Positions 18,439-28,225 of a DNA stretch of 64,000 nt are shown here, in pieces (positions within the stretch are counted from its first letter, which is position 1; each line of letters begins with the position of its first letter). A model generated the notes under the pieces. It saw only the letters and a list, made by a program, of their open reading frames with translations, did not search any database and was not told where the DNA came from. The translations under genes were made by a program, and so were the position numbers. The stretch comes from Ignavibacteria bacterium (lineage in GTDB: Bacteria; Bacteroidota; Ignavibacteria; Ignavibacteriales; Ignavibacteriaceae), in NCBI GenBank assembly GCA_017302895.1, contig JAFLBV010000001.1, positions 620,001 through 684,000 on the forward strand, read 5' to 3'.

Positions 18439-21400
18439 ATGCATAACATAAAGAATGTTATCATGCCTCTGACAGGAATGACATGCACGAACTGTGTGTC
18501 AGGCATTGAGATGAGCCTCGGGAAGCTAAAAGGCATACTCGAAGCCCGCGTCGATTATGCAAACGAAAACCTTCATCTCTCCTTCGATGCCGGACTTCTG
18601 ACAGAAAACGATATCATTGCTTTCATCAAGCGCATTGGTTATGGTGTCTCGACCGCCAAAGTGGAGGTGGTGATCACCGGAATGGCTGATGAAACCGATG
18701 CATTAAACCTCGCAAAACTCATCAAGTCCCATGAAGGAGTGGTAGCCGCAAATATCAGTTACACTTCCGAAACAGCAATCCTTGAATACTTCCCCGGAAT
18801 GACCAATCTTTCTGAACTCCTTTCTCTGATCCGTGAAGCAGGATTTGACCTTGTAAAAACAAATGAAACTGAAGAATTTAAGGATGTTGAATCTGAAATC
18901 CGTGCTTCTGAGTTAAAAAAACAAAAACGATTGATGATAACGGGTCTGATTTTTACCATTCCGCTCATCATCTACAGCATGCTTCGTGATTTTCAGGTAA
19001 CGGGATTTGAATACGATCTCTATGCGATGCTCGCTGTTGCAACCATTGTTCAGTTTTATGTCGGAGGCAGGTTCTATTCCGGTGCATACCACAGTCTCAG
19101 GCTCGGAAGAGCCAATATGGATGTCCTCATTGTTCTTGGCTCTTCGGTGGCATATTTCTCAAGCCTTCTGGTGGTTTTCGGCATCATAAAAAGCCCGAAT
19201 GTGTATTTTGAGACGGGAGCAACAATAATTGCGTTTATCAGACTCGGGAAGTATCTCGAAACAAAAGCCAAAGGCCGAACCACTGATGCTTTAAAATCTC
19301 TGTTTGGGTTGCAGTCGAAAACTGCAACTGTTCTTCGGAACGGTGCAGAGATGACCGTTGATGTAAATGATGTGGTTTTTGGGGATATGGTGCTTCTGAA
19401 ACCGGGTGAGAGGGCACCTGTCGATGGAGTGGTGTGTGAAGGCAAGTCGGCATTTGAAGAGTCGATGATAACGGGAGAATCGATGCCCGTTAGCAAAGGT
19501 CCCGGTGATAAGGTTTTTAGCGGTACCATCAACCGTGAAGGGTTGATAAAATTCGAGGCTGTAAATGTGGGTAAAAACACCACCCTCGCACATATAATCC
19601 GGCTTGTAAAAGAGGCACAGGGGAGCAAGGCACCAATCCAAAAATTGACAGATGAAATCGGCAAATATTTTGTACCGTTAATAATTGCTCTCGCTTTTTT
19701 CACTTTCACGGGATGGATTTATGTAGCTCAACTCGATTGGGCTGGAGCGATGATAAATGCGATTGCAGTTCTTGTTATCGCATGCCCTTGTGCAATTGGG
19801 CTGGCAACCCCGACTGCTATCATGGTCGGTACCTCAAAGGGGGCGGAAAACGGAATTCTCTTCAAGAACAGCGAAATTCTGGAGAAGGCGAGCAAGATTA
19901 ATATTGTTGTGCTCGACAAAACAGGTACCATCACCACAGGCGAATTGCAGGTAAAGGATATTATTCCCCTGAACGGATACACAAAAAGCGAGGTGCTGCA
20001 TCTCGCTGCCTGTGCAGAGAGGGGTTCGGAACACCCCATCGGCAAAGCAATTGTGAAAGCCGCTGAGGAAAGAAATCTTAATCCTTTGCGACCGTCAAAG
20101 TTCAGGGCGTTTGCCGGTTTTGGTGTAAGAGCGCTGGTTGGGGAGAAAACCATCTCGATCGGTAACTCCCGTATGATGAGGAATGACGGTCTGGACCTGA
20201 GGCAACTGGAAAAGCAGATTCTGCCTCTCGAAGAGGATGGAAAGACTGTGATGACTGTTACCGTTTCCGACCTGGTGAATAACCTGCCGCTTCAAGTAAT
20301 TGGTATTATTGCCGTGGCTGATACCATAAAGGAGGGTTCAGTAGGAGCCATTGCCGAACTGCAACAACTTGGTCTTGAAGTGGTGATGATAACAGGCGAC
20401 AACAAATCAACCGCCAACTCAATTGCAAAACAGGTTGGGATCACAAGGGTAATAGCTGAAGTGCCCCCCGGTGGTAAAGTTGATGCAATTAAGGAAATGC
20501 AGAATACTCGCTCACTCGGGAATTACTCCTCCCCCGTTGTTGCAATGGTTGGTGACGGAATTAATGATGCACCGGCTCTCGCTCAGGCGGATGTCGGAAT
20601 AGCAATAGGAACAGGAACCGATATCGCCATCGCAGCTGCCGGAATCACTCTGATAAGTGGTGAGCTCACAGGCATCGGCAAAGCAATTTCCCTCTCCCGC
20701 GGCACTTCCGAAACCATCGTTCAAAATCTTATCTGGGCACTTTTTTATAACATCGCCCTTATTCCTGTTGCTGGATTCGGACTCCTCAGTCCGATGTTTG
20801 CCGCCGGTGCAATGGCATTCAGTTCCATCTTTGTTGTTACAAACAGCCTCCGGTTAAAGGGATATAAAGTGAGGACTTTCGAACCTCCAAAATCGATCGC
20901 AAAACAATCGATTGAACTGATACCACGACTTGCACTTCCGACAATTTCTCTCGCAGTTCTTATTACCCTTCCGATGCTCGCCATGTCGAAGAGCGAAATG
21001 GAAATAAAAAATGTGATCGAAAACGGCATGACACCACTTCTTATGATGGTGATGGCTATTTCAAACGGCCTCATTGCGATTTCTTACGCATCGATCCCCG
21101 TTTTTCTTGTAGTCTTTATCAGGAAACGAAAAGACCTCCCCTTCAGTTGGATTCTTGTTCTGTTCGGATTGTTTATTCTTGCATGCGGAACCACGCATGT
21201 TGTCCATATTATCGGTTTGTGGTGGTCGGTTGACTGGTGGCAGGCAACAGTGGATGCAGCATGCGCCGTGATATCTGTCTCCACCGCCATCATTGTCTGG
21301 CCCATCCTGCCAAAACTGCTTGCCATCCCGAGTCCCGAGCAATTGAGACAACTGAATCTCGAACTGCAAAGTGAAAAGGAAAAACTTATTTTCACTCAAA

Positions 21401-23037
21401 CCGAGCTCCAAAAAGCCTATAATGAGGTGGAGCTGAGGGTCGCTGAGAGAACCGCCGAACTCCTCGTTGCGAACGAAAACCTTGTGAATGAGATAAGGGA
21501 GAGGCTTAAAGCCGAATCCGCACTTCATGAAACCAACGAGTACCTCGAAAACCTTTTTAATTATGCAAATGCCCCGATTATTGTCTGGGATAACGCTCTC
21601 TCGATTACCCGGTTCAATCACGCGTTCGAAAATTTGAGCGGTTATTCCAGCACAGAAGTTATCGGCAAAAATCTCGATTTCCTTTTCCCAAAAGAGACTG
21701 CAGCCGACTCTCTCGCATTGATTAAAAAGACTTCCGAGGGTGAGAGGTGGGAATCCGTTGAAATTGAAATCCTCAGAAAAGATGGCGAGATCAGAACGGT
21801 CCTTTGGAATTCTGCAAATATACTCGACAAAAATGATGTGGAAATTACCGCAACCATCGCACAGGGTAACGACATAACCGAAAGGAAATATGCTGAGATA
21901 GCCTTAAGGGAGAGCGAGAAACAGTTCCGTACAATGATCGAAACAATTCCTGTAGCTATCCATCTTTCAACGGGAATCGAACAAATAACCGAATATGTAA
22001 ATCCAGAGTTCGTAAAGCTGTTTGGCTATACCGAGAAAGAAGTCGGGTCGGGAAACGACTGGTGGCCTCTTGCCTATCCTGATGAGAAGTATAGAAAAGC
22101 CATTTCGGAAGAATGGATAAGAAAAGTGGATCATGCCATCGCCACACAAACGAAAATCCCTCCTTTCGAGTCGATTGTCACCTGCAAGGACGGTACAAAG
22201 CGAAACATCTCCTGGACTTTCATTACACTCGGTGAAAAAAACTATTCATGTGGTGTCGATCTGACTGCAAGAATTCAAGCGGAAAATGAGATAAAAGAGC
22301 TGAATCAACAGCTTGAGCATCGGGTGGAGGAAAGGACTTCACAACTTGCAGCCACCAACAAGGAGCTCGAGTCATTCAGTTACTCTGTTTCTCACGATTT
22401 GAGAGCACCCCTGAGGAGTATTGACGGATTCAGTCAGGCTCTACTCGAGGATTACTCCGAAAACCTTGACGATCAGGGAAAAATGTATCTGAACCGCCTC
22501 CGGTTCAATGCCCAGAGAATGGGGCAACTGATCGACGAAATGCTAAATCTCTCCCGGGTTACAAGGGCTGAAATGATTCTGAAGAGGGTAAACCTTTCGG
22601 ATATTGCCTCGGCAATCTGTCAGGAATTGAAAGAGCGCGAGCCGGGAAGAATTGTGGACATTTCAATCACTCCTGACATGACCGACCTGGCGGATCCCAC
22701 CCTGATAGAAGCCGTACTTCAAAACCTGCTGAACAACGCTTGGAAATTCAGCTCCAAAAAAGAAAAAGCAACTATTGAATTCGGATTGGCGACAATCGAG
22801 AAAAGGAAAACCTATTTCGTTAAGGACAACGGCGCCGGCTTCAATATGGAATATATAGATAAACTTTTTACACCTTTCCAACGCCTCCACAAATCCGATG
22901 AATTCAGCGGAACCGGTGTGGGTCTCGCTACAGTTCAACGCATTATCCGTCGCCATAGAGGAGATGTATGGGCTGAGAGCAAAGTGGGAGAGGGCACCGT
23001 TTTTTATTTCACTCTAAACTCTGAAAAGGAGCACTAA
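18439..23037 (+). CDS. Cu(I) P1B-type ATPase fused to ethylene-receptor-like sensor histidine kinase
   Basis: A single 1532-residue ORF. Residues 1-70 are a heavy-metal domain with GMTCTNC (C16, C19); about 75-145 a second such fold without the Cys pair; about 160-815 a complete Cu(I) transporter: TGES 345-348, CPC 449-451, DKTGT 493-497, HP 532-533, GDGIND 705-710, YN 770-771, MAFSS 792-796. An extra helix (about 832-850) follows, then three helices (about 868-955) that align without gaps with ETR1 residues 25-69: Y883, I886, P887, C916 and H920 match ETR1 Y32, I35, P36, C65 and H69 (the copper ligands); ETR1 D25 is N876. Then a coiled coil (960-1030), PAS domains (about 1035-1150, 1155-1275), HisKA with H1319 and an HATPase domain to the end. 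The architecture implies copper pumping and copper-dependent sensing in one chain. A receiver gene follows at once. Confidence 0.93.
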   Translation: MHNIKNVIMPLTGMTCTNCVSGIEMSLGKLKGILEARVDYANENLHLSFDAGLLTENDIIAFIKRIGYGVSTAKVEVVITGMADETDALNLAKLIKSHEGVVAANISYTSETAILEYFPGMTNLSELLSLIREAGFDLVKTNETEEFKDVESEIRASELKKQKRLMITGLIFTIPLIIYSMLRDFQVTGFEYDLYAMLAVATIVQFYVGGRFYSGAYHSLRLGRANMDVLIVLGSSVAYFSSLLVVFGIIKSPNVYFETGATIIAFIRLGKYLETKAKGRTTDALKSLFGLQSKTATVLRNGAEMTVDVNDVVFGDMVLLKPGERAPVDGVVCEGKSAFEESMITGESMPVSKGPGDKVFSGTINREGLIKFEAVNVGKNTTLAHIIRLVKEAQGSKAPIQKLTDEIGKYFVPLIIALAFFTFTGWIYVAQLDWAGAMINAIAVLVIACPCAIGLATPTAIMVGTSKGAENGILFKNSEILEKASKINIVVLDKTGTITTGELQVKDIIPLNGYTKSEVLHLAACAERGSEHPIGKAIVKAAEERNLNPLRPSKFRAFAGFGVRALVGEKTISIGNSRMMRNDGLDLRQLEKQILPLEEDGKTVMTVTVSDLVNNLPLQVIGIIAVADTIKEGSVGAIAELQQLGLEVVMITGDNKSTANSIAKQVGITRVIAEVPPGGKVDAIKEMQNTRSLGNYSSPVVAMVGDGINDAPALAQADVGIAIGTGTDIAIAAAGITLISGELTGIGKAISLSRGTSETIVQNLIWALFYNIALIPVAGFGLLSPMFAAGAMAFSSIFVVTNSLRLKGYKVRTFEPPKSIAKQSIELIPRLALPTISLAVLITLPMLAMSKSEMEIKNVIENGMTPLLMMVMAISNGLIAISYASIPVFLVVFIRKRKDLPFSWILVLFGLFILACGTTHVVHIIGLWWSVDWWQATVDAACAVISVSTAIIVWPILPKLLAIPSPEQLRQLNLELQSEKEKLIFTQTELQKAYNEVELRVAERTAELLVANENLVNEIRERLKAESALHETNEYLENLFNYANAPIIVWDNALSITRFNHAFENLSGYSSTEVIGKNLDFLFPKETAADSLALIKKTSEGERWESVEIEILRKDGEIRTVLWNSANILDKNDVEITATIAQGNDITERKYAEIALRESEKQFRTMIETIPVAIHLSTGIEQITEYVNPEFVKLFGYTEKEVGSGNDWWPLAYPDEKYRKAISEEWIRKVDHAIATQTKIPPFESIVTCKDGTKRNISWTFITLGEKNYSCGVDLTARIQAENEIKELNQQLEHRVEERTSQLAATNKELESFSYSVSHDLRAPLRSIDGFSQALLEDYSENLDDQGKMYLNRLRFNAQRMGQLIDEMLNLSRVTRAEMILKRVNLSDIASAICQELKEREPGRIVDISITPDMTDLADPTLIEAVLQNLLNNAWKFSSKKEKATIEFGLATIEKRKTYFVKDNGAGFNMEYIDKLFTPFQRLHKSDEFSGTGVGLATVQRIIRRHRGDVWAESKVGEGTVFYFTLNSEKEH

Positions 23038-23478
23038 ATGTCATTCACTAAAACAATTCTGCTGGTTGAGGATAATTCTGATGATGAATTGTTGACTATT
23101 CGAGCCCTGAAAAAAAACAACATAACGAACAAAATTGATGTGGCTCGGGACGGACAGGATGCAGTCGACTACCTTTTCGAGAGAAAAAACAACGATGCAG
23201 ACATGCCGGCTTTGATAATTCTGGACCTGAAACTCCCGAAAATTGACGGTTTGGAAGTATTAAAAAGAATCAGAGAGAATGAAAAAACCCGCTTCATCCC
23301 TGTTGTCATTCTCACCTCTTCAAATGAGGAGGAGGATATTCTTGCCAGTTATGGACTTGGTGCCAACAGTTTTATAAGGAAACCTGTTGATTTTCTGAAA
23401 TTTGTTGAAGTGGCAAGCAATATCGGAATTTACTGGCTCATGCTCAATGAATCACCTACAAAATCATTCAATAAGTAA
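23038..23478 (+). CDS. Rcp1/CheY-like single-domain response regulator
   Basis: A stand-alone receiver of 146 residues with no output domain. The acidic pocket is E11/D12, the phospho-acceptor D63 (ILDLKLPK), with T93 and K115 (RKP) completing the set. The long insertion after beta 2 and the ILDLKLPKIDGLEVLKRI style match the Rcp1 group that partners phytochrome-like and other PAS kinases. Its ATG follows the stop codon of the ATPase-kinase fusion directly, so the two are almost certainly translated together and the fusion kinase is its likely phosphodonor. The output must be by protein contact or phosphotransfer. Confidence 0.93.
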   Translation: MSFTKTILLVEDNSDDELLTIRALKKNNITNKIDVARDGQDAVDYLFERKNNDADMPALIILDLKLPKIDGLEVLKRIRENEKTRFIPVVILTSSNEEEDILASYGLGANSFIRKPVDFLKFVEVASNIGIYWLMLNESPTKSFNK

Positions 23479-23493
23479 TAATCCGGTAAAAGT

Positions 23494-25446
23494 ATGAAAA
23501 TCCCACTCCGCGTTTTAATTGTCGAGGATTCAGAGGACGACAGGGAACTGTTGCTCATGAAACTGAGGCAGGGCAACTATGAACCTCAATTTTCCCAGGT
23601 AGAAACTAAACAAGACCTGCTTAAAGCATTCGAACAGCAACACTGGGATATTGTTCTTAGTGACTATTCAATGCCGATGTTTGATGGAATTGCAGCTCTT
23701 CGGACGGTGAGGGAGCTTGACCCTGATGTCCCCTTCATTATCATCTCAGGAAATATTGGTGAAGAAGTGGCGGTGATGGCAATGAAATCGGGAGCTCAGG
23801 ATTACATAATGAAGGGGAATCTTCAAAGATTGATACCTGCCATAGAACGGGAATTGAAAGAGGCTGAATCTCGCAGGCAAAGACGGGAAGCTATAGAAGC
23901 CAAAGAAACAAGTGAAAAAAGGTTTAGAAATGTCTTTGAGCACTCTGTAGACGCGATTGGTGTCTCAAAGGCCGGCATTCATATTATAGTGAACCCTGCG
24001 TATGTGGAACTCTTTGGTTACGAATCGAGTGACGAGTTAATCGGCGTACCCGTCCAAAATCTGATTGCGCCGGAGGAAAGGAAAAAAATCCATGAATACA
24101 TCTCAAAAAGAAACGCCGGAGAGAGTGTACCTTCCGGTTATGAAACCCTTGGGCTGCGAAAAGACGGCACCTCTTTCGAGATGGATGTTCATGTTTCCAC
24201 TTATGAGATGAACGGTGAAATATTTACCATGGTTATCCTCAGGGATATTACCGAGAGCAAACGGGCTGCCAGAGAGATTCTGGAAGCAAAAAACAAAGCT
24301 GAAGCCCTGAACCGGATGAAATCGAATTTCCTTGCGAATATGAATCATGAACTTCGGACCCCGCTGAACGGCATCTTGGGCTATTCAGAGATTCTGATTT
24401 CCACCCTGGATGACCCTGATCTAGTCAGCATGTCGCAGGGAATCTATGATTCGGGTAAAAGATTGAGCGAAACGCTCAACTTCATTCTAGATCTTTCTGA
24501 AGCGGAAGCTGAAACTCTCGCTGTGTTTGCCAAGGATGTCGATATAGTCGATCTGGTGAAGCAAAGCCTCGATGACTTCATCCCTGAGATCGAGAAGAAA
24601 AATCTGAAACTGGATACGGTTGTTCACAATGAGCAACTTTTCTCCCGTGTGGATGAGCGGCTGCTCAACAGGATCCTCTATAACCTCGTTGATAATGCCA
24701 TCAAATTTACAGAAAAGGGAAATGTTGGCATCGAGATTGGAAAGGAAGAGATTGACGGTAAAGGATGGGTTTACCTGAAAGTTAAAGATTCGGGAATTGG
24801 AATAGAAAAAACCAACTTCGACCTGATTTGGGAAGAGTTCCGTCAGGTGAGCGAAGGGAAATCCCGTTATTATCAAGGAACCGGACTCGGACTTACTATC
24901 ACAAAGAGAACAGTTGAACTGATGGATGGAGTCATATCAGTCGAGAGTGCGGTGGGTGAAGGCTCTGTTTTCACTGTTAAATTCCCGGAAACCCCTCCCA
25001 ATTCAGGCAGGGCGGAAACGACTCCTCCAGATTTGGCAACTGAAAGCCTTTCGCCAAGAATGTCTTCGGACAAACCGGGGCATAGACCCGTTGCACTTTA
25101 TGTGGAAGATGATCCAATAAATCTTGATGTAATGGGGTTGTTCCTTAGAAAAATTTGCGATGTCGACACGGCTGAAACAGGTGAAAAAGCTGCCGAAATG
25201 ATCAAATCGAAAAAATATGACATTTTCCTTCTGGATATAAATCTCGGATCGGGTATGAACGGTCTGGATGTGGTGAAGGAGATCAAAAAGCTGCCCGAAT
25301 ACGAAGGCGTTCCCATCGTTGCAGTAACGGCGTATGCCATGGGGAACGACAAAGCTGAATTCCTTAGAGGAGGTTGTACCCATTATCTTTCAAAACCTTA
25401 CCGGAAAGCTGAAGTTGTGGAAATTGTGGAGAAAGCTCTGATGTAA
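23494..25446 (+). CDS. Hybrid sensor kinase: receiver-PAS-HisKA-HATPase-receiver
   Basis: A soluble 650-residue hybrid kinase without membrane segments. The N-terminal receiver (1-125) has D57 (VLSDYSMPM); a PAS domain spans about 145-258; HisKA follows with H285 (NMNHELRTPLNG); the HATPase domain has the N box NLVDNAIKFTEKG and GTGLGLTITKR; a C-terminal receiver covers about 528-650 with its Asp in FLLDINLG. It starts 15 nt after the Rcp1-like gene and most likely forms a relay with it and the upstream fusion kinase. No DNA-binding output is present in these three genes, so the final target is unknown. Confidence 0.93.
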   Translation: MKIPLRVLIVEDSEDDRELLLMKLRQGNYEPQFSQVETKQDLLKAFEQQHWDIVLSDYSMPMFDGIAALRTVRELDPDVPFIIISGNIGEEVAVMAMKSGAQDYIMKGNLQRLIPAIERELKEAESRRQRREAIEAKETSEKRFRNVFEHSVDAIGVSKAGIHIIVNPAYVELFGYESSDELIGVPVQNLIAPEERKKIHEYISKRNAGESVPSGYETLGLRKDGTSFEMDVHVSTYEMNGEIFTMVILRDITESKRAAREILEAKNKAEALNRMKSNFLANMNHELRTPLNGILGYSEILISTLDDPDLVSMSQGIYDSGKRLSETLNFILDLSEAEAETLAVFAKDVDIVDLVKQSLDDFIPEIEKKNLKLDTVVHNEQLFSRVDERLLNRILYNLVDNAIKFTEKGNVGIEIGKEEIDGKGWVYLKVKDSGIGIEKTNFDLIWEEFRQVSEGKSRYYQGTGLGLTITKRTVELMDGVISVESAVGEGSVFTVKFPETPPNSGRAETTPPDLATESLSPRMSSDKPGHRPVALYVEDDPINLDVMGLFLRKICDVDTAETGEKAAEMIKSKKYDIFLLDINLGSGMNGLDVVKEIKKLPEYEGVPIVAVTAYAMGNDKAEFLRGGCTHYLSKPYRKAEVVEIVEKALM

Positions 25447-25603
25447 AATTTTTGATTTCATGTGAGTCACTCAAAGTGTCATCAGGACTCTTTATCCGCG
25501 ACAAACAATTTACATATCCGAATATATTTTCGGTTTTGTTTGTAAGTTTATGAAATTCTAATTAAGTTTACAGTCTGTTTTATCAAATCAGCTTGTAAAT
25601 ACA

Positions 25604-25861
25604 ATGATTATTACATTTGCCGCTTTGGCATTTCTTACCATTATTGTTACCCCCCTTCTTTTTTTGCTCCTTTCAAAAAGAAAAGAACGAACCCGAAACC
25701 TTAAATCCGGTGACCCAAGCGAAAATCCTCCGGAAAATGAACCTTTCAAAGTCGATGATCCCGAGGCAACCGGGCAGGAGACAACAGAAACCTACGAACT
25801 CTTCAACCCCGACGATCAGAAAGAACCCGAAGACCGAAACCCAAAAAGGCATTTTAAATAA
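25604..25861 (+). CDS. Small membrane-anchored protein ending NPKRHFK
   Basis: 85 residues: one N-terminal membrane helix (about 2-22), a basic KRKERTR stop-transfer segment, then an acidic, proline-rich, probably disordered cytoplasmic tail ending DRNPKRHFK. A 90-residue protein at 61401 has the same plan and the same last residues (TNPKHHFK), although the middles differ. I do not recognise a family. The shared C-terminal NPK(R/H)HFK suggests a short docking tag. It is a monocistronic gene with its own AT-rich upstream region. Confidence 0.7.
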   Translation: MIITFAALAFLTIIVTPLLFLLLSKRKERTRNLKSGDPSENPPENEPFKVDDPEATGQETTETYELFNPDDQKEPEDRNPKRHFK

Positions 25862-25988
25862 TACACGCATCCCGGTCTTTTTTCGCACAATATTTACCAT
25901 GTTTTATTGATGAATTTCTGTAATTCGTCAATAATTTGATATTATTGACAAAATACAGTATTTTTGTCCTTATTCATTTTATAAACAT

Positions 25989-26735
25989 ATGAACCACGAT
26001 ATCACTTTATATGATCTGCCGAACAACACGAATTTTCTGAGCAAGAAAGACCTTGTCTCCTTTTTTCGCGATAAATTTCCGGGTATTTCCAATTCGAATG
26101 TTAACTGGAAGATCCGGAATCTTATCAGAAACGGTTTCCTTGAGAGAGCCGGATTTGGTGTGTATATCAGATCTAACCGAACCCCCTTTGAAATTGAGAA
26201 CTATGAAATTGTACCAGCTATTGCGAAATATCTGAGAGAAAACTTTCCTGAACTTGAGTTCTCTCTTTGGGACACCAGAAACCTTGGGCGCTTTTCACTT
26301 CATCAAACTGCGAGGTTCATGATAATTCTGGAGGTGGAACGCGATTCGGTTTTCACGATATTTAATTTTCTTAAAGATGCATTCGATAACTTGTTTGTTA
26401 ATCCCGGAAAAAAGGAGTACGACCTGTACATCACTGACTGTAATGACCCTGTTGTAATCAAGGCCGGAGTCACACAGGCACCTCTCAAACTTAAAGAGGG
26501 TATTTCAGTCCCCAGTCTGGAAAAGATCCTGGTCGATCTGTTCGTCGAAGATATAATATTTACCCCGTTTCAAGGGTCAGAATTGATCACCATCTATAAA
26601 TCAGCATTCGCCTTGCACCCGATCAATTTAAGCTCGTTGCTCAGATATGCAGGACGCAGAGGCGCAAGAAAAAGAATTATGGAATTTCTTTCAGAGACAG
26701 GGTTAAATGACAGAATTATGAAAGGTGAGCCTTGA
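25989..26735 (+). CDS. AbiEi/DUF6577-like protein with N-terminal winged helix
   Basis: The 248-residue protein starts with a winged-helix-like segment (LSKKDLVSFFRDKFPGISNSNVNWKIRNLI... then LERAGFGVYI), followed by an alpha/beta domain with ELEFSLWDTRNLGRF and PSLEKILVDLFVED. This order resembles AbiEi-type antitoxins of type IV toxin-antitoxin systems and the related DUF6577 proteins of Bacteroidetes. The usual partner, an AbiEii nucleotidyltransferase, is not adjacent: the next gene is an MmcQ/YjbR protein. Function as an antitoxin is therefore uncertain; a DNA-binding regulator is an alternative. Confidence 0.55.
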   Translation: MNHDITLYDLPNNTNFLSKKDLVSFFRDKFPGISNSNVNWKIRNLIRNGFLERAGFGVYIRSNRTPFEIENYEIVPAIAKYLRENFPELEFSLWDTRNLGRFSLHQTARFMIILEVERDSVFTIFNFLKDAFDNLFVNPGKKEYDLYITDCNDPVVIKAGVTQAPLKLKEGISVPSLEKILVDLFVEDIIFTPFQGSELITIYKSAFALHPINLSSLLRYAGRRGARKRIMEFLSETGLNDRIMKGEP

Positions 26736-26785
26736 AAGCAATTGACAATATATAGTGCTAATCACTGTTTAAATTGGATAAAATC

Positions 26786-27151
26786 ATGATCCTCGAACAA
26801 ACAAGAGACCGGTGCCTTACAAAGCCGGGAGTGGAAGAAAGCCTTCCTTTTGATGCAGATTCACCCGTTTACAAAGTGATGGGGAAGATTTTTGCGATCA
26901 TTTCTCTCACGCCTCCTGAAGGTATAAACTTGAAGTGTGATCCTGAGAGGGCGGTTGAATTGAGGGAGGAATACGAAGGCATCACCCCCGGTTACCACAT
27001 GAACAAGGTGCACTGGAACACCGTCTCGTTCGATGGCACCGTTCCGCTCAATCTCATATTCGAACTGATTGACCACTCATACGATTTAATCGTTGCGTCG
27101 CTTCCGAAAAAACTAAAAGAGGAATTGAAGCGCCTGGAGACGGACATCTGA
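26786..27151 (+). CDS. MmcQ/YjbR family protein
   Basis: About 121 residues if started at the ATG at 26786; an upstream TTG at 26774 in frame would add four residues but has no better ribosome site. The protein shows the family pattern: a start helix then GVEESLPFDADSPVYKVMGKIFAIIS, NLKCDPERAVELREEYEGITPGYHMNKVHWNTV, and a C-terminal helix pair. YjbR-like folds resemble a CyaY-like double-wing and are proposed to bind DNA, but the function is unknown. It follows the AbiEi-like gene by about 50 nt. Confidence 0.88.
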   Translation: MILEQTRDRCLTKPGVEESLPFDADSPVYKVMGKIFAIISLTPPEGINLKCDPERAVELREEYEGITPGYHMNKVHWNTVSFDGTVPLNLIFELIDHSYDLIVASLPKKLKEELKRLETDI

Positions 27152-27274
27152 ATCAGGATGGTATTGTTCAATTCTTTTATAAAATCCTCAAAACTTAATT
27201 GAACTGTCCGTATTTTCCCTTTTAATTATTAATATTTTTTCAAAAATGCAATCTGCAGGACTAAGGACTAAAAA

Positions 27275-28225
27275 ATGGATTTCGAAAGGGCACTGGAACT
27301 TTCATACGAGAAGAGAACTGAATATGTCGAACTTCTAAGAAGCACTTATAAAAGTAAAGGGAAAAAGAGCAAGGGTGGCGACACTTCCGTCCCTGAAAAA
27401 CTTGCAAAACTGCAGCAGGAACTGACAGCCATTGAGAAACCGCTTCTGAGTGAGTTCCTTGAAGAGGAATTTGACACTCTCATCGTTCCCGTTCAGGCGC
27501 TCAGATCGAACATGTACAACCTCCTGATGGAGTATTATTTCAATTTGGAGGAAAAACCTGCTGATTTGCTAAAAGAGTTTAGTGAGTTTTTTCTGGTTAC
27601 TTTAAGCACAATGCAGGCATATCGAAAGGAAGAGCTTATTCCTTTTCTTGACAGGCATGGATTCACATTTCAAGAGTTCACTTCGAAACTTGAAAGCAGC
27701 GACCTTTACAATCAGTTGTCTCCCCTCTCACCCGTACTGGAACTGCCCGCTGACGAGTTTAAAAAAGTAAAAATGACAAAAAAGCAGGAGCAGGCACTTT
27801 TAACAAAACATGCCGAAAAGCATAACGAATTGCTGGATCTCCTCGAAGAAGCTGAAGCCAACCCAACCCCCGAAAGCACTGAGCAATCGGAAAAATTACT
27901 TAACGAACTCGGGGAAATCGAAAAAGAAAACCCTGAACTTATCTTAAATGCACTCATAGAGGTTATGTACGATCCGATAAGTGAGTACGAAACAGCATTA
28001 ACAGATATCCTGCTTTTCCGTGAAAAATTTGATCCGGCGGATAACAAGGTGCTGTTCAGTGAGCAGATGCAAGCTCTTGTGGAAACCATCAATGAATTTA
28101 TTGAGGTAATGAACAGTTATATCGAGCCCTTCTGCAATCGCAACAACATCAGCGCCGATTGGGTAGTCGAAGAATTTATCGAAGAGATCGACCTCTTCGA
28201 AGATTACGAAGATGAAGAAGAATAG
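27275..28225 (+). CDS. Hypothetical acidic helical protein
   Basis: 316 residues, almost entirely helical and rich in Glu, Leu and Lys, with no signal peptide or membrane segment. The last residues are strongly acidic (FEDYEDEEE). There is a Lys/Gly-rich spacer at about 27-38 and a predicted coiled coil around 190-235. I recognise no family. Codon use resembles that of the neighbours, so it looks like a real resident gene. It could be a scaffold or chaperone-like protein; no function is claimed. Confidence 0.75.
   Translation: MDFERALELSYEKRTEYVELLRSTYKSKGKKSKGGDTSVPEKLAKLQQELTAIEKPLLSEFLEEEFDTLIVPVQALRSNMYNLLMEYYFNLEEKPADLLKEFSEFFLVTLSTMQAYRKEELIPFLDRHGFTFQEFTSKLESSDLYNQLSPLSPVLELPADEFKKVKMTKKQEQALLTKHAEKHNELLDLLEEAEANPTPESTEQSEKLLNELGEIEKENPELILNALIEVMYDPISEYETALTDILLFREKFDPADNKVLFSEQMQALVETINEFIEVMNSYIEPFCNRNNISADWVVEEFIEEIDLFEDYEDEEE

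Noticed and set aside
19074..19709. Long antisense ORF (211 codons) within the Cu-ATPase part
   Set aside because: Opposite strand of an intact, motif-rich coding region; no recognisable protein.
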